Origin: Alopecurus myosuroides
Lineage: Eukaryota > Streptophyta > Magnoliopsida > Poales > Poaceae
Assembly: GCA_028641055.1 (NCBI GenBank)
Contig: CM054063.1
Coordinates: 48,915,920 to 48,979,919, forward strand
Direction: 5' to 3'
Length of the DNA: 64,000 bases
Of this stretch, positions 34,617 through 46,816 are shown piece after piece. The position numbers were made by a program, and so were the translations under genes. Numbering within the stretch: the stretch's first letter is position 1; each line of letters opens with the position of its first letter. The notes under the pieces are model-generated. The model saw nothing but the letters and a program-made list of their open reading frames with translations. It ran no database searches and was not told where the DNA came from.

Positions 34617-36740
34617 ATGCCGCCAACAAGGAACACCCCGCCTGAGCCACCGCCAATCACGGAGCTGTTGACTCAGATGACCGAAGTCATGGCACAGATG
34701 GCCCAGTTTCAGACTAACCAGCACAACAACCAGAATGCTCCACGAGTCAGTATCAATGAGTTTCTCAATCTGGGCCCAAGAGCTTTCGTGGCCACACGCG
34801 AGCCTCTGGATGCTGATGACTGGATCCGTGAGATAGCTAAGGCTCTGGAGATTGCTCACGTTGCTGAGGAAGACAAGGTCAAGTATGCCTCCTATCTCCT
34901 GAAGGGTCAGGCAGCTACTTGGTGGGAAAACTACCAGACCATGAGAGCTGGCTATCCAATCACCTGGGGTTGTTTCAAGGAAGCTTTCCTGAAGCACCAC
35001 ATTCCAGATGGTCTCATGGAAAGGATGCGTGAAGAGTTTTGCTCACTCAAGCAGGGCAAGCTGGACGTCATTGGCTATCAGAGTGAGTTCAATCGCCTCG
35101 CTCGTTACGCTGGTGATCAGGTGTCCACTGAGGCTAAGAAGATGGCAAGGTTCCGCAGAGGTTTTAACCCGGAACTCAAGTATGCCCTCACCAACATCAA
35201 GGCCAACAACTTCGAGGAGCTCGTGAACACCGCGCTCAATGAAGAAAATGGGCGCAAGGCGTTCGAGGAGTCTCGCAAGCACTCGCGTGAGGGTGGTTCC
35301 TCCTCCAACATGACCACCCCTCCGCAGAAGCGCCGCATCTGGGTGCCAAATGGTGATGTCACTAGGGCTCCATATGCCCAAGCTTCTCCAGGCTTCGCTC
35401 CCCGCCCACCCAACCCTGCTCAGATGCATGATCAGAGGGCTTCGATGGGGCAGCCAAGGCCAGGGCCTCCTCGTGTCGTCACTTGCTACAAGTGCAAGCA
35501 GACGGGGCACTACGCTGACAAGTGCACGCAGAGACAGCTACCTCTACCACCACCTCGTCCCAACACAAACCAGGCAATGGTGCGCGCTCCCCCGCCCAAG
35601 GCCTTCAACTCCAACAACAGGCCTGTCGGGAGGACCGCAAGGGTGAATCATGTCAAGATCGACAAAGCTGAGGAAGCTCCTGACGTCGTTCTCGGTATAT
35701 TACCCGTAAACTTTATACCAGCTAAAGTGTTGTTTGATACCGGAGCATCGCATTCTTTTGTGTCAAAGATTTTTGCCACAACAAACAACCTAATGGTGGT
35801 TCCACTAAGCAATCAAATCACCGTTCACTCCCCGGGATCTCAAATGTTGACTTCCAAGATAAGTAAGGATAATCAAATCCTAATTGGAGGCCACATTTTC
35901 CTTGCCTCTCTCATGTTGCTGGGAAGTTCTGACATTGATGTCATTCTTGGTATGGATTGGATGAAAGCTAATAAAGCTACGATTGACTGTGCTCAGAAGT
36001 CAATAACTCTGTTCCACCCCTCTGGCCACATAGTCTATTCTCCAAATGATTCAAGTTCTGTTCAGCTATGCACCCTCGATGCAAAACCTCTTCCTGCAAT
36101 TGAAAATGTTCCGGTGGTTTGTGAATTCCCTGACGTCTTTCCAGAAGAGTTGCCAGGGATGCCTCCGGACAGAGCAGTTGAGTTCGTGATCGAGCTTGAA
36201 CCAGGTACTGCTCCAATCTCTAAGCATCCATACAAGATAGCTCCTCCTGAACTGAAACTGTTAAAGGAGCAAATCGATATGTACATGGAAAAAGGTTACA
36301 TTCAACCTAGTTCCTCGGCTTGGGGTTGCCCAACTTTGTTCGTTGCGAAGAAGGATCACACAAAGAGACTCGTTGTTGACTATCGTCCTCTTAACGAGAA
36401 AACCATCAAAAACAAGTATCCAATTCCTCGTATCGATGATCTTTTTGATCAACTTGCTGGAGCCTCAATATTCTCCAAGTTGGACTTGAGAATGGGTTAC
36501 CATCAAATAAAGATCAGAAAGGAAGATATTCCAAAAACAGCTTTCACCACTCGGTACGGTCTATATGAATACACCGTCATGTCCTTTGGTCTCACCAATG
36601 CACCGGCGACATTCTCTCGACTCATGAATTCTGTCTTCCACGAATACCTCGACAAGTTCGTTGTGGTATATCTCGATGACATCTTGTCTACTCAAAATCT
36701 GAGGAAGAGCATGAAGAACACCTTCGTCTCACTCTCATGA
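34617..36740 (+). pseudogene. C gag-protease-reverse transcriptase, frameshifted
   Basis: 707 codons starting [18 protein letters not shown]. The gag core (about residues 65-190) has [14 protein letters not shown] and a WWENY motif. A CCHC knuckle [14 protein letters not shown] lies at 290-303. The aspartic protease has [12 protein letters not shown] with catalytic Asp 374. Reverse transcriptase occupies about 530-690, with [13 protein letters not shown] and the catalytic YLDDIL (YLDD 685-688). Immediately after YLDDIL a one-base loss near 36687 shifts the frame, and the ORF ends 17 residues later. The rest of the polymerase continues in another frame from 36737. Gag, protease and most of the polymerase core are otherwise intact. 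Confidence 0.93.
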
Positions 36741-37456
36741 AACTTCGCGAGCATCGTCTATATGCCAAATTCTCCAAATGTGAGTTCTGGATTCCAGAAG
36801 TTGCTTACCTTGGTCATATCATCTCTGCCAAGGGCATAGCCATTGATCCAGAAAAGGTTAAAGCAATTGTTGATTGGAAACCTCCTAAGACGGTGAAGCA
36901 AGTCAGAAGTTTTCTTGGCTTGGCTAGCTATTGCCGTCGTTTCGTCCAAAACTTCTCCAAGATTGCCAAACCTCTCACTGAGCTCACAAAGAAGGACAAG
37001 AAGTTCGTTTGGTCTCCACAATGTGATGAAAGTTTCAATCTCCTGAAGACTAAACTCACTTCTACACCAGTTCTGGTTGGCCCAGATACTACCAAACCTT
37101 TCCAGATATTCTGTGATGCATCTCTCCAAGGTCTAGGTGCAGTTCTTATGCAAGAACGTCAAGTTGTGGCTTATGCTTCACGTCAGTTGAATGCACATGA
37201 GCTCAATTATCCCAAACATGACCTTGAACTTGCAGCAGTTGTGTTTGCCCTCAAGAAATGGAGACAATACTTGTTGGGTAACCGCACTGAAATCTTTTCC
37301 GATCATAAGAGTCTGAAATACATCTTCACTCAACTAGATCTAAACCTCAGGCAAAGGAGATGGATTGAAAAGATTAAAGACTTTGATCTCACCATTTCTT
37401 ACACTCTAGGCAAGGCTAATGTTATGGCCGATGCTCTCAGTCGCAAGTCGTATTGA
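36737..37456 (+). pseudogene. C reverse transcriptase end and RNase H
   Basis: 239 codons continuing from the frameshift. They start with the RT connection region ([19 protein letters not shown]) and then RNase H with the acidic residues in place: [36 protein letters not shown] and ADALSRK. The domain removes the RNA template during cDNA synthesis. A TGA stop after SRKSY separates it from integrase. Confidence 0.92.
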
Positions 37457-37465
37457 AATAATCTC

Positions 37466-37927
37466 ATGATCATGGAAAGCCAACCTCCACTTCATGAAGA
37501 ATTCCAGAAGCTCAACCTTGGTCTTGTTCCTCAAGGCTATCTTGCAAACTTGACAGCCAGTCCAACTCTCGAGGACAAGATTCGTTCTGAACAACTTCGT
37601 GATGCTGAAATCAAGAAAATGGTAGAACACATTAAAGAAGGCAAGGAGAAATTTAAGTCCTTCTCAATTGATGACAAGGGAACTGTGTTCTTCGAAGGAC
37701 GCATTGCAGTTCCTCAAGTTCAAAGTCTCAAAGATGTCATTCTCAAGGAGGCTCATGAAACTCCTCTCTCCATACACCCTGGAAGTACAAAGATGTACCA
37801 GGATCTTAAGACACTGTATTGGTGGCCTGACATGAAACGTGAAATTGCTCAATACGTTTCTGAATGCGACGTTTGTCAACGTGTTAAGGCAGTCATCAGA
37901 AAACAGTCGGTCTACTCCAACCACTGA
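37466..37927 (+). pseudogene. C integrase N-terminal zinc domain
   Basis: 153 codons containing an HHCC zinc-binding module: HETPLSIHPGSTKMYQDL followed by CDVCQRVK. The frame is lost about 14 residues after the last Cys and ends at 37927. The core domain restarts in another frame at 37951. The break appears to be a small deletion. Confidence 0.9.
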
Positions 37928-37950
37928 AAATCCCTGAGTGGAAGTGGGAC

Positions 37951-39006
37951 ATGATTGAAATGGACTTCGTCACTGGTTTTCCAAAGTCCAAGAAGGGCAA
38001 CGATGCAATCTTCGTTGTTATTGATCGTCTCACTAAAGTAGCTCACTTCTTTGCTGTCAAAGAAACAATCTCAGCTAGTCAGTTAGCAGAGCTCTACACA
38101 GCAAAGATTGTTCCTCTTCATGGTGTTCCATTGGAAATAAGCTCATACCGTGGAAGCATATTCACTTCTCATTTCTGGAAAATCTTTCAAGAAGCTTTGG
38201 GCACCAAACTTCTGTTCAGCACAGCTTATCACCCTCAGTCTCAAGGGAAAGTCGAAAGAGTCAATCAGATTCTCGAGGATATGCTCAGAGCATGTGGTAT
38301 CTCTTTTGGCATGAAATGGGAGGAATGTCTTCCATATGCTGAATTCTCCTACAACAACAGCTTCCAGGCAAGCCTAGGCATGGCACCATTTGAAGCTCTC
38401 TATGGCCGCAGATGCAGGAGTCCAATCAATTGGTCTGGAGTCGGTGAACGTTCACTCTTAGGTCCTGACATTGTTAAGGAGGCCGAAGAGAAAGTTCGCA
38501 TCATTCGTGACAATCTCAAGATTGCTCAGTCTCGTCAGAAAAGCTACTATGACAGCAAGCACAGGGATATGATCTATGCACCTGGTGACAAAGCATATCT
38601 TCGTGTAACTCCCCTCAGAGGCACTCATCGTGTTGGTGTGAAAGGAAAGCTTGCACCAAGATACATTGGTCCTTTCAACATTCTCTCAAGACGTGCGGAA
38701 AATGCCTATCGTCTTGAACTTCCAAAAAAGCTATCCAAGGTGCACGATGTGTTTCACGTGTCACAGCTCAAGAGGTGTTTCAAAGATCCAGATCGTGCAG
38801 TTGATCATGATTCTATTGAACTGCAAGAAGATCTATCTTATGAGGAGCACCCTGTTCGTATTCTCGATGAGACCGAGCGTAAGACTCGCAACAAGAGCAC
38901 CAAGTTCTTGAAAGTGCAGTGGTCCCATCATTCCGATAAAGAGGCAACGTGGGAGACCGAAGAGGATCTTCGCAAGAAGTATCCGGACCTTTTCAGTTCT
39001 CAGTAG
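37951..39006 (+). pseudogene. C integrase core and chromodomain, catalytic Asp lost
   Basis: 351 codons. The first catalytic Asp is residue 5 (MDFVTGFP) and the Glu is residue 102 (KVERVNQ). At the expected second Asp, residue 66, the sequence is SSYRGS: a Tyr stands where DRGS is usual. The 35-residue spacing to the Glu confirms the position. The rest of the core (YNNSFQASLGMAPFEALYGR), the GPF/Y-like region (RYIGPFNILSR) and a C-terminal chromodomain (about 318-349, FLKVQWSHHSDKEATWE) are intact. The chromodomain would direct integration to modified chromatin. Integration should be abolished by the Asp loss. Confidence 0.92.
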
Positions 39007-39029
39007 GAATCTCGGGGCGCGATTCCTTC

Positions 39030-39042
39030 AAGGGGGGGGGGG
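39030..39042 (+). other. Polypurine tract of element C
   Basis: A followed by a run of about 12 G, five bases before the 3' LTR. The G run is longer than usual, which may be a slippage product. Confidence 0.75.
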
Positions 39043-39047
39043 CGTTT

Positions 39048-42000
39048 TGTAACATCCCAAGTATGAAAACCACCCCTAGAATGTTTGTTTCTTGCTTTAT
39101 TATTGTTTTGCATCATGGCATCTTCATCATTGCATTTGTTTTCTTTTTGTTTGCATCTGTTTTCCTTTGTTTTCCCATTTGAAATTCAAACAATATTCAA
39201 ATGCTTTGTTCATACTTGTTATGTTACAATTTTTCCAACTAAAAAGTTCAATCAAAGCAACCATTTGTTTCCATTAAACCATAAGGTTCAAACTATTTAA
39301 AATTATGGCTTTTAATAATTCACTTAATTCAAATGTTATTCAAAATTAAATTCCAAACAGCAACCATTTGTAAATTATGGAAATTACAAATCACTCCAAA
39401 TCTATTGTTTCAAGTAAACAGGAATTTTAAAAGGCTTTTAAATTGTTTAAGTTCAATTAATCACTTAATTCAAATATTAAATTAAATTCATTTATTTTCC
39501 AAACAGCAACATGAATCAAATATTTTGAAAACAAAAGCTGATACAATGTTGCTGTTGACCTAATTAACTTACACAAATTTTACCTAATTTTTCTAACCCC
39601 AAAATCTAGCCTTTTTCTCCCTATTTCAAATCAGCAAATAAAAAACTAACAGAACAAAAATAAAAAGGAAAGAAATCGCAGCGAGGGAGGCAGCAGGCCC
39701 AGCCCAGCTACCCCCCACGGCCCGGTACCCCTTCGCGGTCATCTTCCTCCTGTACGGCAGGAAGATGTCGGTGTCCACGTCGCAGCAGCGGGGCAGCAAC
39801 GGCCAGCAAATGCTCGCCTCGCCCTTAAAACCTACCCCCGAGCCCCCCTGCTAGCCCTAGACCTCCCCCAGCTACTCATCGCCGCCGTTTCCCTCTCCCT
39901 CCGCTCGCAATTCCCCTCTGAAGCTCACCGTAACCGAGCGCCACCACCACCTTCCGCCGATGATCGCCGTCGACCTGCTCCTTCTCCCCTCGGGCTAACC
40001 CCGGGAATCATCTCCCCGCACCTCCCTCGAGCTCATCGACACCACCACGAGGGCTGGGGACGCCTACATCTCCGCCGCCATCCTCGCAGCTGTCGCCGTC
40101 GTCCACCTCGCCGTAGAGTCGCTGCTTCCTCTATAGCGACAGTGAGCACTCCATCCTCCCCCTCATGTTCCTTCTCTGCTTCACACGCACACACGCATCA
40201 CCACCGCACACCGCAGCGAGCAACAGCATGCGGCAGTAGCTCGCCGCCGGCCACCGTTGCCGCTCTGTTGAAGTTCAGAAACGCACATGCAGGAAAAATT
40301 CAGTTAGCGATAACTGAAACATAACCTAGCTGCGCATCCCTTACCTGACAACGAACGAAACACACTGCAGTGGTAGCAACGCTGCCGCGCGCGTCCCAGG
40401 GCGCAGGTTCGAGCCCTGCCCCGCGGGAATTAATCCCCTTTTTTTGCAAATTGACACGCAGGCAGGCAGGAGGCCCACCTGTCTGTGGCAGTGAGCGCCA
40501 TGTGAGCTGCCACGAGGCCAGGGCCCGCTGGCAGTGGCCCAGGCTGGGCCCCTGCGCGGTAGAAATTGTTTTCTGCACAATTTTCTTTTAAATAAGTCCT
40601 TTTCTTTCACAGTTTAGTCCCTGCAATTAAAATGCTAATAACTTTTAATTCCTAAATCCAAATCATGCAAATAAAATATGTTTGCTGAACCAAATTAAAT
40701 TCTCTACCTATTTAAAACATTTGTATTCTGTTTTGAACATTTCAAATGCATTCAAATTTCAAATTCAAACAAATCATCTTAATTTTGGTTAATTCCATAA
40801 ATAATTCAAACTTAATTCAAATCACCCAAATAAAATATGTTTTCCATGCTATTTTGAACCACCTTTCCAAATATAAAATTTGTTTCATGTTTTGAATAAT
40901 TAAAATTGCTTAACTAATTTAAACCTTGTTGAAATCATTTAAATTTGCTCAATTCATAACTTGCTTAAATTAAATTATTTTTAAACATATAAAATATGTT
41001 TTCAAACTGGAAAAGTATAAACTTTTCAAATATGAATTTGGTTTAATGTTTTGAACAAATAAAAATTCAAATAAATTCATACTTGAATTTAACTCATTTA
41101 AATCTTGTTTAAACTTGTTTAATTCATAATTAATTCATTCTAATTCCTTTTTCAATAATTGAAACATGTAATCCACCTAAAATTTTGTGTACTTTCCAAA
41201 TATGAGTTTTGTTATTTGTTTTGAACAATTAAAATTGGTGAAAACAACAAATGCTTGTGTAACACCTTTAAGGAACCAAAATTCCATAACTTAATAACTA
41301 AAATTCCAAACTTGGTAAACCTTATTTTAAATTGTTTCTGTTGTTGTTATTTTTCTGTTTTCCTCATCCATGCATCATACTAATCCACTTTCACCTGTTG
41401 ATTAGTTGTAAAACAATTATTCCAACCTTAATTCATGGACCTTTCCATATGCAATCCAATTGCATATGGGTCCATTTAATCATGTTATGTTACCATGTCA
41501 ACTAGTTTATTTTTATGCATCAATTAAATGGTCATGCATCATCCCATGATTGTGCATTATGTCATGTTATTGATTGTTTGTCTCTCTGCGTTGTTTGTTT
41601 GCTTCTTCTCGAATAGACGACGACGTTGAGACAGACGAGGTTTACGACACCCCTTCTGAGGATCTAGCTCAGTACCAGGCTGCTGAGTTTGCAGGCAAGT
41701 ATTCACTCACATGAACCATTGTGTTCCTTTCAAACATGGGATACCGATACTTTCCGTTGTCTATTCTGCTAGCCTTATGAATCGTTGCTTGTGTTCGATC
41801 CTCTCACATGTTATCCTTTAACCCTGATATAGCCCCACCTCCACACCTATAACCCCTTTGCTTGTTGCCCGTGTCTTACTAGCATGCTTAGGGTTGTTTC
41901 TGCTCGAGTCTGTTACCCGTTACTTTCTGTTACCATATTTTATTATATTCTGGGGCTCGCTGTTAAACAACAACCTATTAATTTTGAGGTAATGCTAAAT

Positions 42001-43446
42001 TGATGTTAAGGCACCGGCAGGAGGCCCGGCGTGGTTTTGAGGCCTGCTAGTGTCGACCCTAATTAGGAAAAGGGTCTTGTCTACTGATCCATGATGAGCG
42101 CACTACCCGCATGTGGGAAGCGTGTATGGGCGCCCCCCTCAATTTGATTCGATTCGCATCTCGTCCAAATCGCCTCATTTAGTTCGGGTTTTCCATTTGC
42201 CGCATGCATATGCAGGTGCGAACCCGAGGCCAGGGTGGAACTTTTGTAGTCGGCATTTAGGGAGACACGTTCTTAGAGTGCTATGAGGGTCCCCTTTTCT
42301 TCGTGGGGCTTGATTAGCCGTGCGCTCAATTGCACGGGGTTCTTTGGGCTTGATGCGAAGAAGAGTTGAGTTGTGTTGAGTGCCCCGCTTGGTGGGAGGC
42401 ATTCCATCTGGCGGGTTATTCTTACGTGTACGGCCAAATTGGTGCACCCCTGCAGGGATAAATCTTCTCGAGAAGCCGTGTTTTCCGCGGTTATGGTTAA
42501 CTTGGTGAAAGTACTGGCTAACAAGTACTCAGAACAACTTACACCTAACTAATGATAACTTGACTAGTAATAGTCTTATTGACACAATAACTTGAACCAT
42601 CTCTAATACAACTGTGTGAGTTATCCTCGGATTGCTTCTTTGGATAAGGGGCGAGATCCAGGATGGGTTTGTTTGGAGTTAGAAGTAGTTGGTTCCGATA
42701 CGCTATCTTATCTCCTTTCTGTTAGCCGGAAGTTGTAGCATGTTTCTGTAGTTGGTTAGGGCAGCCCGCTGCAGCATCTTTTGTATCACCCTTTCTTCCG
42801 TTGAACCCAAAGCATCTGTGCTTGATGTTGTTGGGTACACTTTGGTGAATTGTGAGTCTTGCTTGCCAGTACGTTTATGTACTGACCCCTTTGGGGCTGT
42901 GGTTTCCGCAGACTACGCTTACGAGGATCCCCGTGATGGCTACTACGTGGAGTTTGACGAGGATGCTGACGAGTAGATAGCGGACCCGGGCAGGATCCGA
43001 GACATCGTGGATGGGCTCCGTCTTTTCGTTTCCGGCCTCTTAGGCCTATTTGGATCTTGTCTGTACTCAGACACTTTGGATGCTTCCGCTGTGTTGTAAT
43101 GCTGATATGTTGGGACATGTGTCCTCTGGATGATTGTATTTGCTATCTCTGCTCTAGTGAGAGCTATTTGCAACTTATTTCAATCCTTTGTGTCTTAGAG
43201 ATATGTTGTGATATCAGTTGTTCTAATGCCGTTGACGTACCATGTGTGTATGTTATGAAGTACGTCAACGGAAGTGTCCTGATTTCTATGGGATGGTTTG
43301 CGCAGACGATGGATAGTAGAGAATGGTTGTCACACGTTTACGTGTTGGCCTGCTCATATTGAGATGCGGGTGCCGGTATGCCCCGTAAGCCATTTGTTCT
43401 ACTATTTAGCGGACTGTGAGTATCCTTTAGAAGTCCGGGTGCGACA
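39048..43446 (+). repeat. 3' LTR of element C
   Basis: A 4399-bp LTR with the same module order as 28628-33052: tRNA-like block 40368-40426, hairpin 41445-41469, exon A copy 41617-41694, palindromes 42448-42475, exon B copy 42912-42976, stem-loop 43229-43271. Divergence from the 5' LTR is uneven. The GC-rich block (39660-40560 versus 29250-30180) differs heavily, while the last 350 bp differ at only a few positions. Followed by GGCTT, which does not match the left flank. Confidence 0.9.
41617..42976 (+). CDS. Two-exon acidic reading frame, C 3' LTR copy (candidate)
   Basis: Counterpart of 31226-32583. Exon A copy 41617-41694, same acceptor AATAG and donor AG|GCAAGT; exon B copy 42912-42976 after CCGCAG, TAG at 42974-42976. 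Both exons are the same length as in the 5' LTR and remain open and in phase. The changes are substitutions only: three codons in exon A (to D, E and V) and two in exon B (Y to F, A to D). The acidic character is kept. All five codon changes alter the residue, so there is no sign of purifying selection between these two copies. Confidence 0.38.
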
Positions 43447-45294
43447 GGCTTCTTGGGCACCATATTGGGGTTCCAATGTGGGGTCAAACCTGAGCATGCA
43501 TAGGGTATTTCCACGAGGTAGCGCACCATTCACCAACTCACAGAAGGCATAGAGAGAGAGGCATAAATCCACCTTATCATGCATCGCCTTTGCACGTGAT
43601 CTTGTCATGGGTCCAATGGGTGTTGATGTAGGGCTTGGTGGAATGGGGTGTGTTGCATCATCTTCCCCCTTCGAAAAGAGTCGTCCTCGACTCGTGACTT
43701 GTGTCATCACTTGGACTTCCATGGAAGGGAGTTAGGTCTCGCACGTTGAAGGGGTTGTGTACGAGATACTTGGATTGCGGTAGGTCGAGCTTGTATGCGT
43801 TGTCGTTGATGCGCTTGAGGATCTTGAAGGGGCCGTCACCTCGTGGCTTTAGCTTGGAGTTGCGCTCTTGGGGAAAGCGGTCTTTGCGGATAAGTAGCCA
43901 AACGAGGTCATCTTCTTGGGACACCATGGGCTTCTTGTTCTTGTTCATCATGGATGCTCGGTTCTTGGAATGCTTCTCAAGTGTAGCTCTTGTGGATTCA
44001 TGTAGTGTCTTTGATGTACTCGGTGCGCTTGTCGATATCCATGTTTGCTTGTTCGCGTAGAGGCAATGGTAGGATGTCGAGAGCGGTGTTGGGATTGAAG
44101 CCATAGACGATCTCGAAGGGGGCTTATCTTTGTAGCTTGGTGAAGTTCTCGATTGTAGGCGAACTCGGCATGTGGAATTCATTCTTCCCAATTCTTGAGG
44201 TTGGGCTTGATCAAAGCGCGTAGAAGTGAAGAGAGCGATCGATTCACCACTTCGGTTTGGCCATCGGTTTGTGGGTGATAAGCGGTGAAGAAGAGGATCT
44301 TGATGCCGAGCTTAGCCATCAATGTCTTCCAAAAGTAGGACGTGAACTTGACATCTCGATCAGACACAATTGTCTTGGGCACACCATGTAGACACACAAT
44401 TTCCCTGAAAAAACATATTTGCGACATGAGAAGCATCGTCTGTTCAATTGCATGGAATGAAATGTGCCATTTCAGAAAAGAGATAAAAACTACAAATATT
44501 GAGTCCATGTTTGTTTTGTGCGTGGGAGTACTAACATTAAATCCATGCTAATGTCACTCCAAGGGACTTGTGGTGTACGCAATGGCATATAAAGACCAAG
44601 AAAGTTTGAAGTAGACTTAGCTCGAAGACATGTTGGACATCTTGTGACAAGTCTTTCCACTTGGTGCCTCATATTAGGCCAATAGTAGTTGGTGGAGATC
44701 ATGGCATAGGCCTTGTCTCTTCCCAAGTGTCCCATGAGACCTCCTTCATGTGACTCCTTCAATAACAATAAAAGAAGAAAGTACTTCGGAATGCATAGTT
44801 TGTTAGCCTTAAACAAGAAACCTTTATGCGAGTAGAAATCTTCAAAACCTCGATTGGGCAAGCATTTTGCGAAAATGGGTCCAAAGAAAGCATCGAAAGG
44901 GTATATGTATTTGATCTCATAAAAACCAATCACATTGATTTCAAGGCGTGTAAGCAGACATTCTTTACGAGACAAACCATCATCGACAACATTTTCTTTA
45001 CCTTTCTTGTACTTAATGACATAACGAAAATATTCTATGAATTCTACCCATTTAGCATGTCTTTTCTTCAAATTATCTTGACTTTTCAAATATTTCAAGG
45101 ATTGGTGATCGGAATGAATAAAAAATTCTTTAGGCCAAAGATAGTGTTGCAAAACTTCCAAAACTCTAACTAAATCAAATAGCTCTTTGTCATAGATGGG
45201 GTAGTTTAATCTAGCGCCATGAAGTTTCTAACTATGATATGCTACAGGACGTCCATTTTGCATAAAAATGCCACCAATACCACTAGCGTCACAT
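43447..45294 (-). pseudogene. Gypsy A: RNase H, integrase and C-terminal part
   Basis: Minus-strand Gypsy pol, downstream half. Read on the - strand: RNase H (HSDHQSLKYLKSQDNLKKRH, KGKENVVDDGLSRK) from about 45160. The integrase zinc module (GHLGRDKAYAMISTNYYWP, CPTCLRAK) is near 44700. Core pieces (SDRDVKFTSYFWK, TAYHPQTDGQTEVVNRSL) are near 44200-44370. A C-terminal region (LDLPQSKYLVHNPFNV) is near 43790, ending with GPMTRSRAKAMHDKV near 43600. Several frameshifts and stops break it. The upstream half is at 63207-64000, displaced by insertion of B at CACAT. I see no clear chromodomain. The left edge is cut by C. Confidence 0.88.
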
Positions 45295-46801
45295 TGCTGA
45301 CCCACGAGTATAGGGGGTGTGTCGTAGTACTTTCGATAAATAAGAGTGTCGAACCCAACGAGGAGCAGAAGGTTTTGACAAGCAGTTTCGATGAAGGAAT
45401 AACTATAAATGCTGGAAAATAGATTTGTAGGGTTTTTTTATATTGTAGATAAATAAAGTGCGAGTAAATAAAATGCAGTAATAATAATTACAGCAAGTGG
45501 CCCAATCCTTTATTTAGCAAAGGACAAGCCGGTGAGTTTACTTATGATTAACAAACGTTCTCGAGGACACACGGGAGGTTTTTGTAAAGTGCTTTTGTTC
45601 CATGCAGCTGAATAATGTTTGGTGTTTTGGTAAGTGTTATGTGGGTGAACCTATGCCAATGTACCATCCCATCCAAGACTAATACATACTTGTGATTATA
45701 CCCCTTGCAAGCATCCTCAACTACAAGAAAGTAATTAAGAAATAAATCTAACCACGGCTTTAAACTCCGGGATCCTACGCTCCCTCGTGTAATGGTTTCC
45801 TAAAGGGGGTTTAGGTTTCTGTCACTCCGGCAACCCCACAATTAGTAGTCAAATACACGATGCATTCCCCTAGGCCCATAAATGGTGAAGTATCATGTAG
45901 TCGACGTTCACATGACACCACTAGAAGAATAACACCACAACTTAAATATCAAACATTAAATATTACTCAACATTACTTCACTACTAACAACTTGACTTCT
46001 CCCATGTCCTCAAGAACAACACGAACTACTCACAACACATCATATGGATCATGATCAGAGGTGATATAATGGATGATAACAATCTGGTCATAAAGTGCAA
46101 ACACCGATAAATCTCACAAGCATCAACTACTAACAAATAATCCACACCGGGAGAGAGATCTAATGCAAAACAACGATAGAGACCCCTAATTGTTACAGCG
46201 GGATGACGATGGATGATGAGGGTGATGGTGCTGGTGGTGATGATGATGATGACGATCTTGATGGTGCCCGGAGTGGTGACGGTGACGATGGCGGTGATTT
46301 CCCCTCTCCGGAGAGGAATTTCCCCGGCAGATTTCTCCCTGCCAGAGAGCTTTTCTCTCTCGGGTGTTTTCTGCCCCGAGGCGGCGGCGGAATAATTCTT
46401 CGAGGATGGAATGAGGCTTAGGGTTCCCTCGGGGCCAGGCACGCAGAAAATAACTCCAGAGGTGGGCCAGTGTGGCCACACCCCTAAGTGGTGCGGCGAG
46501 GGGGCGCGCCACCCCTAGGTGTGGGCCCCTGGTGGCCCCCCTCCGGCTATCCTTCTGGCTAAGTTCCTCCTCTGAACTTTTAGGAACCCCCGGATGTCCC
46601 CCTTCTTCTTGTGATCTTCTGAAATATGGTATCTCGACGATGTTTTTTCCATCAGATTTCTGGTCCCGGTGTTTATTCTCCAAAAATTATAAAACATGCA
46701 AAATAAGATAAAATAACATAAGGGATACATCATAACATGAAATATATCGATGAATAACAGAAAATTATGATATAAAATAGTGATGCAAAATGGACGTATC
46801 A
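45295..46801 (-). repeat. 3' LTR of element B
   Basis: A 1507-bp LTR; on the - strand it starts TGATACGTCC and ends GGGTCAGCA. It has the GC-rich block and GAT repeats (46200-46260) also seen in the 5' LTR (55740-55800). The adjacent polypurine tract on the - strand is GCTTGGGGGGAGT (46802-46814). Confidence 0.9.
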
Positions 46802-46816
46802 ACTCCCCCCAAGCTT

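Larger units (their letters stand above)
28628..43446 (+). mobile_element. Tekay/Del-type chromovirus C with 4.4-kb LTRs
   Basis: Gypsy element with 5' LTR 28628-33052, PBS, an extra ORF (33594-34322), gag-pol (34617-39006), a G-rich polypurine tract (39030-39042) and 3' LTR 39048-43446. Domain order is gag, protease, reverse transcriptase, RNase H, integrase, chromodomain, which defines chromoviruses. Long LTRs, the initiator-Met PBS and a C-terminal chromodomain fit the Tekay/Del clade. The flanks do not match: TGATG on the left, GGCTT on the right. The element appears inactive: frameshifts in pol and loss of one integrase catalytic Asp. Confidence 0.9.
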
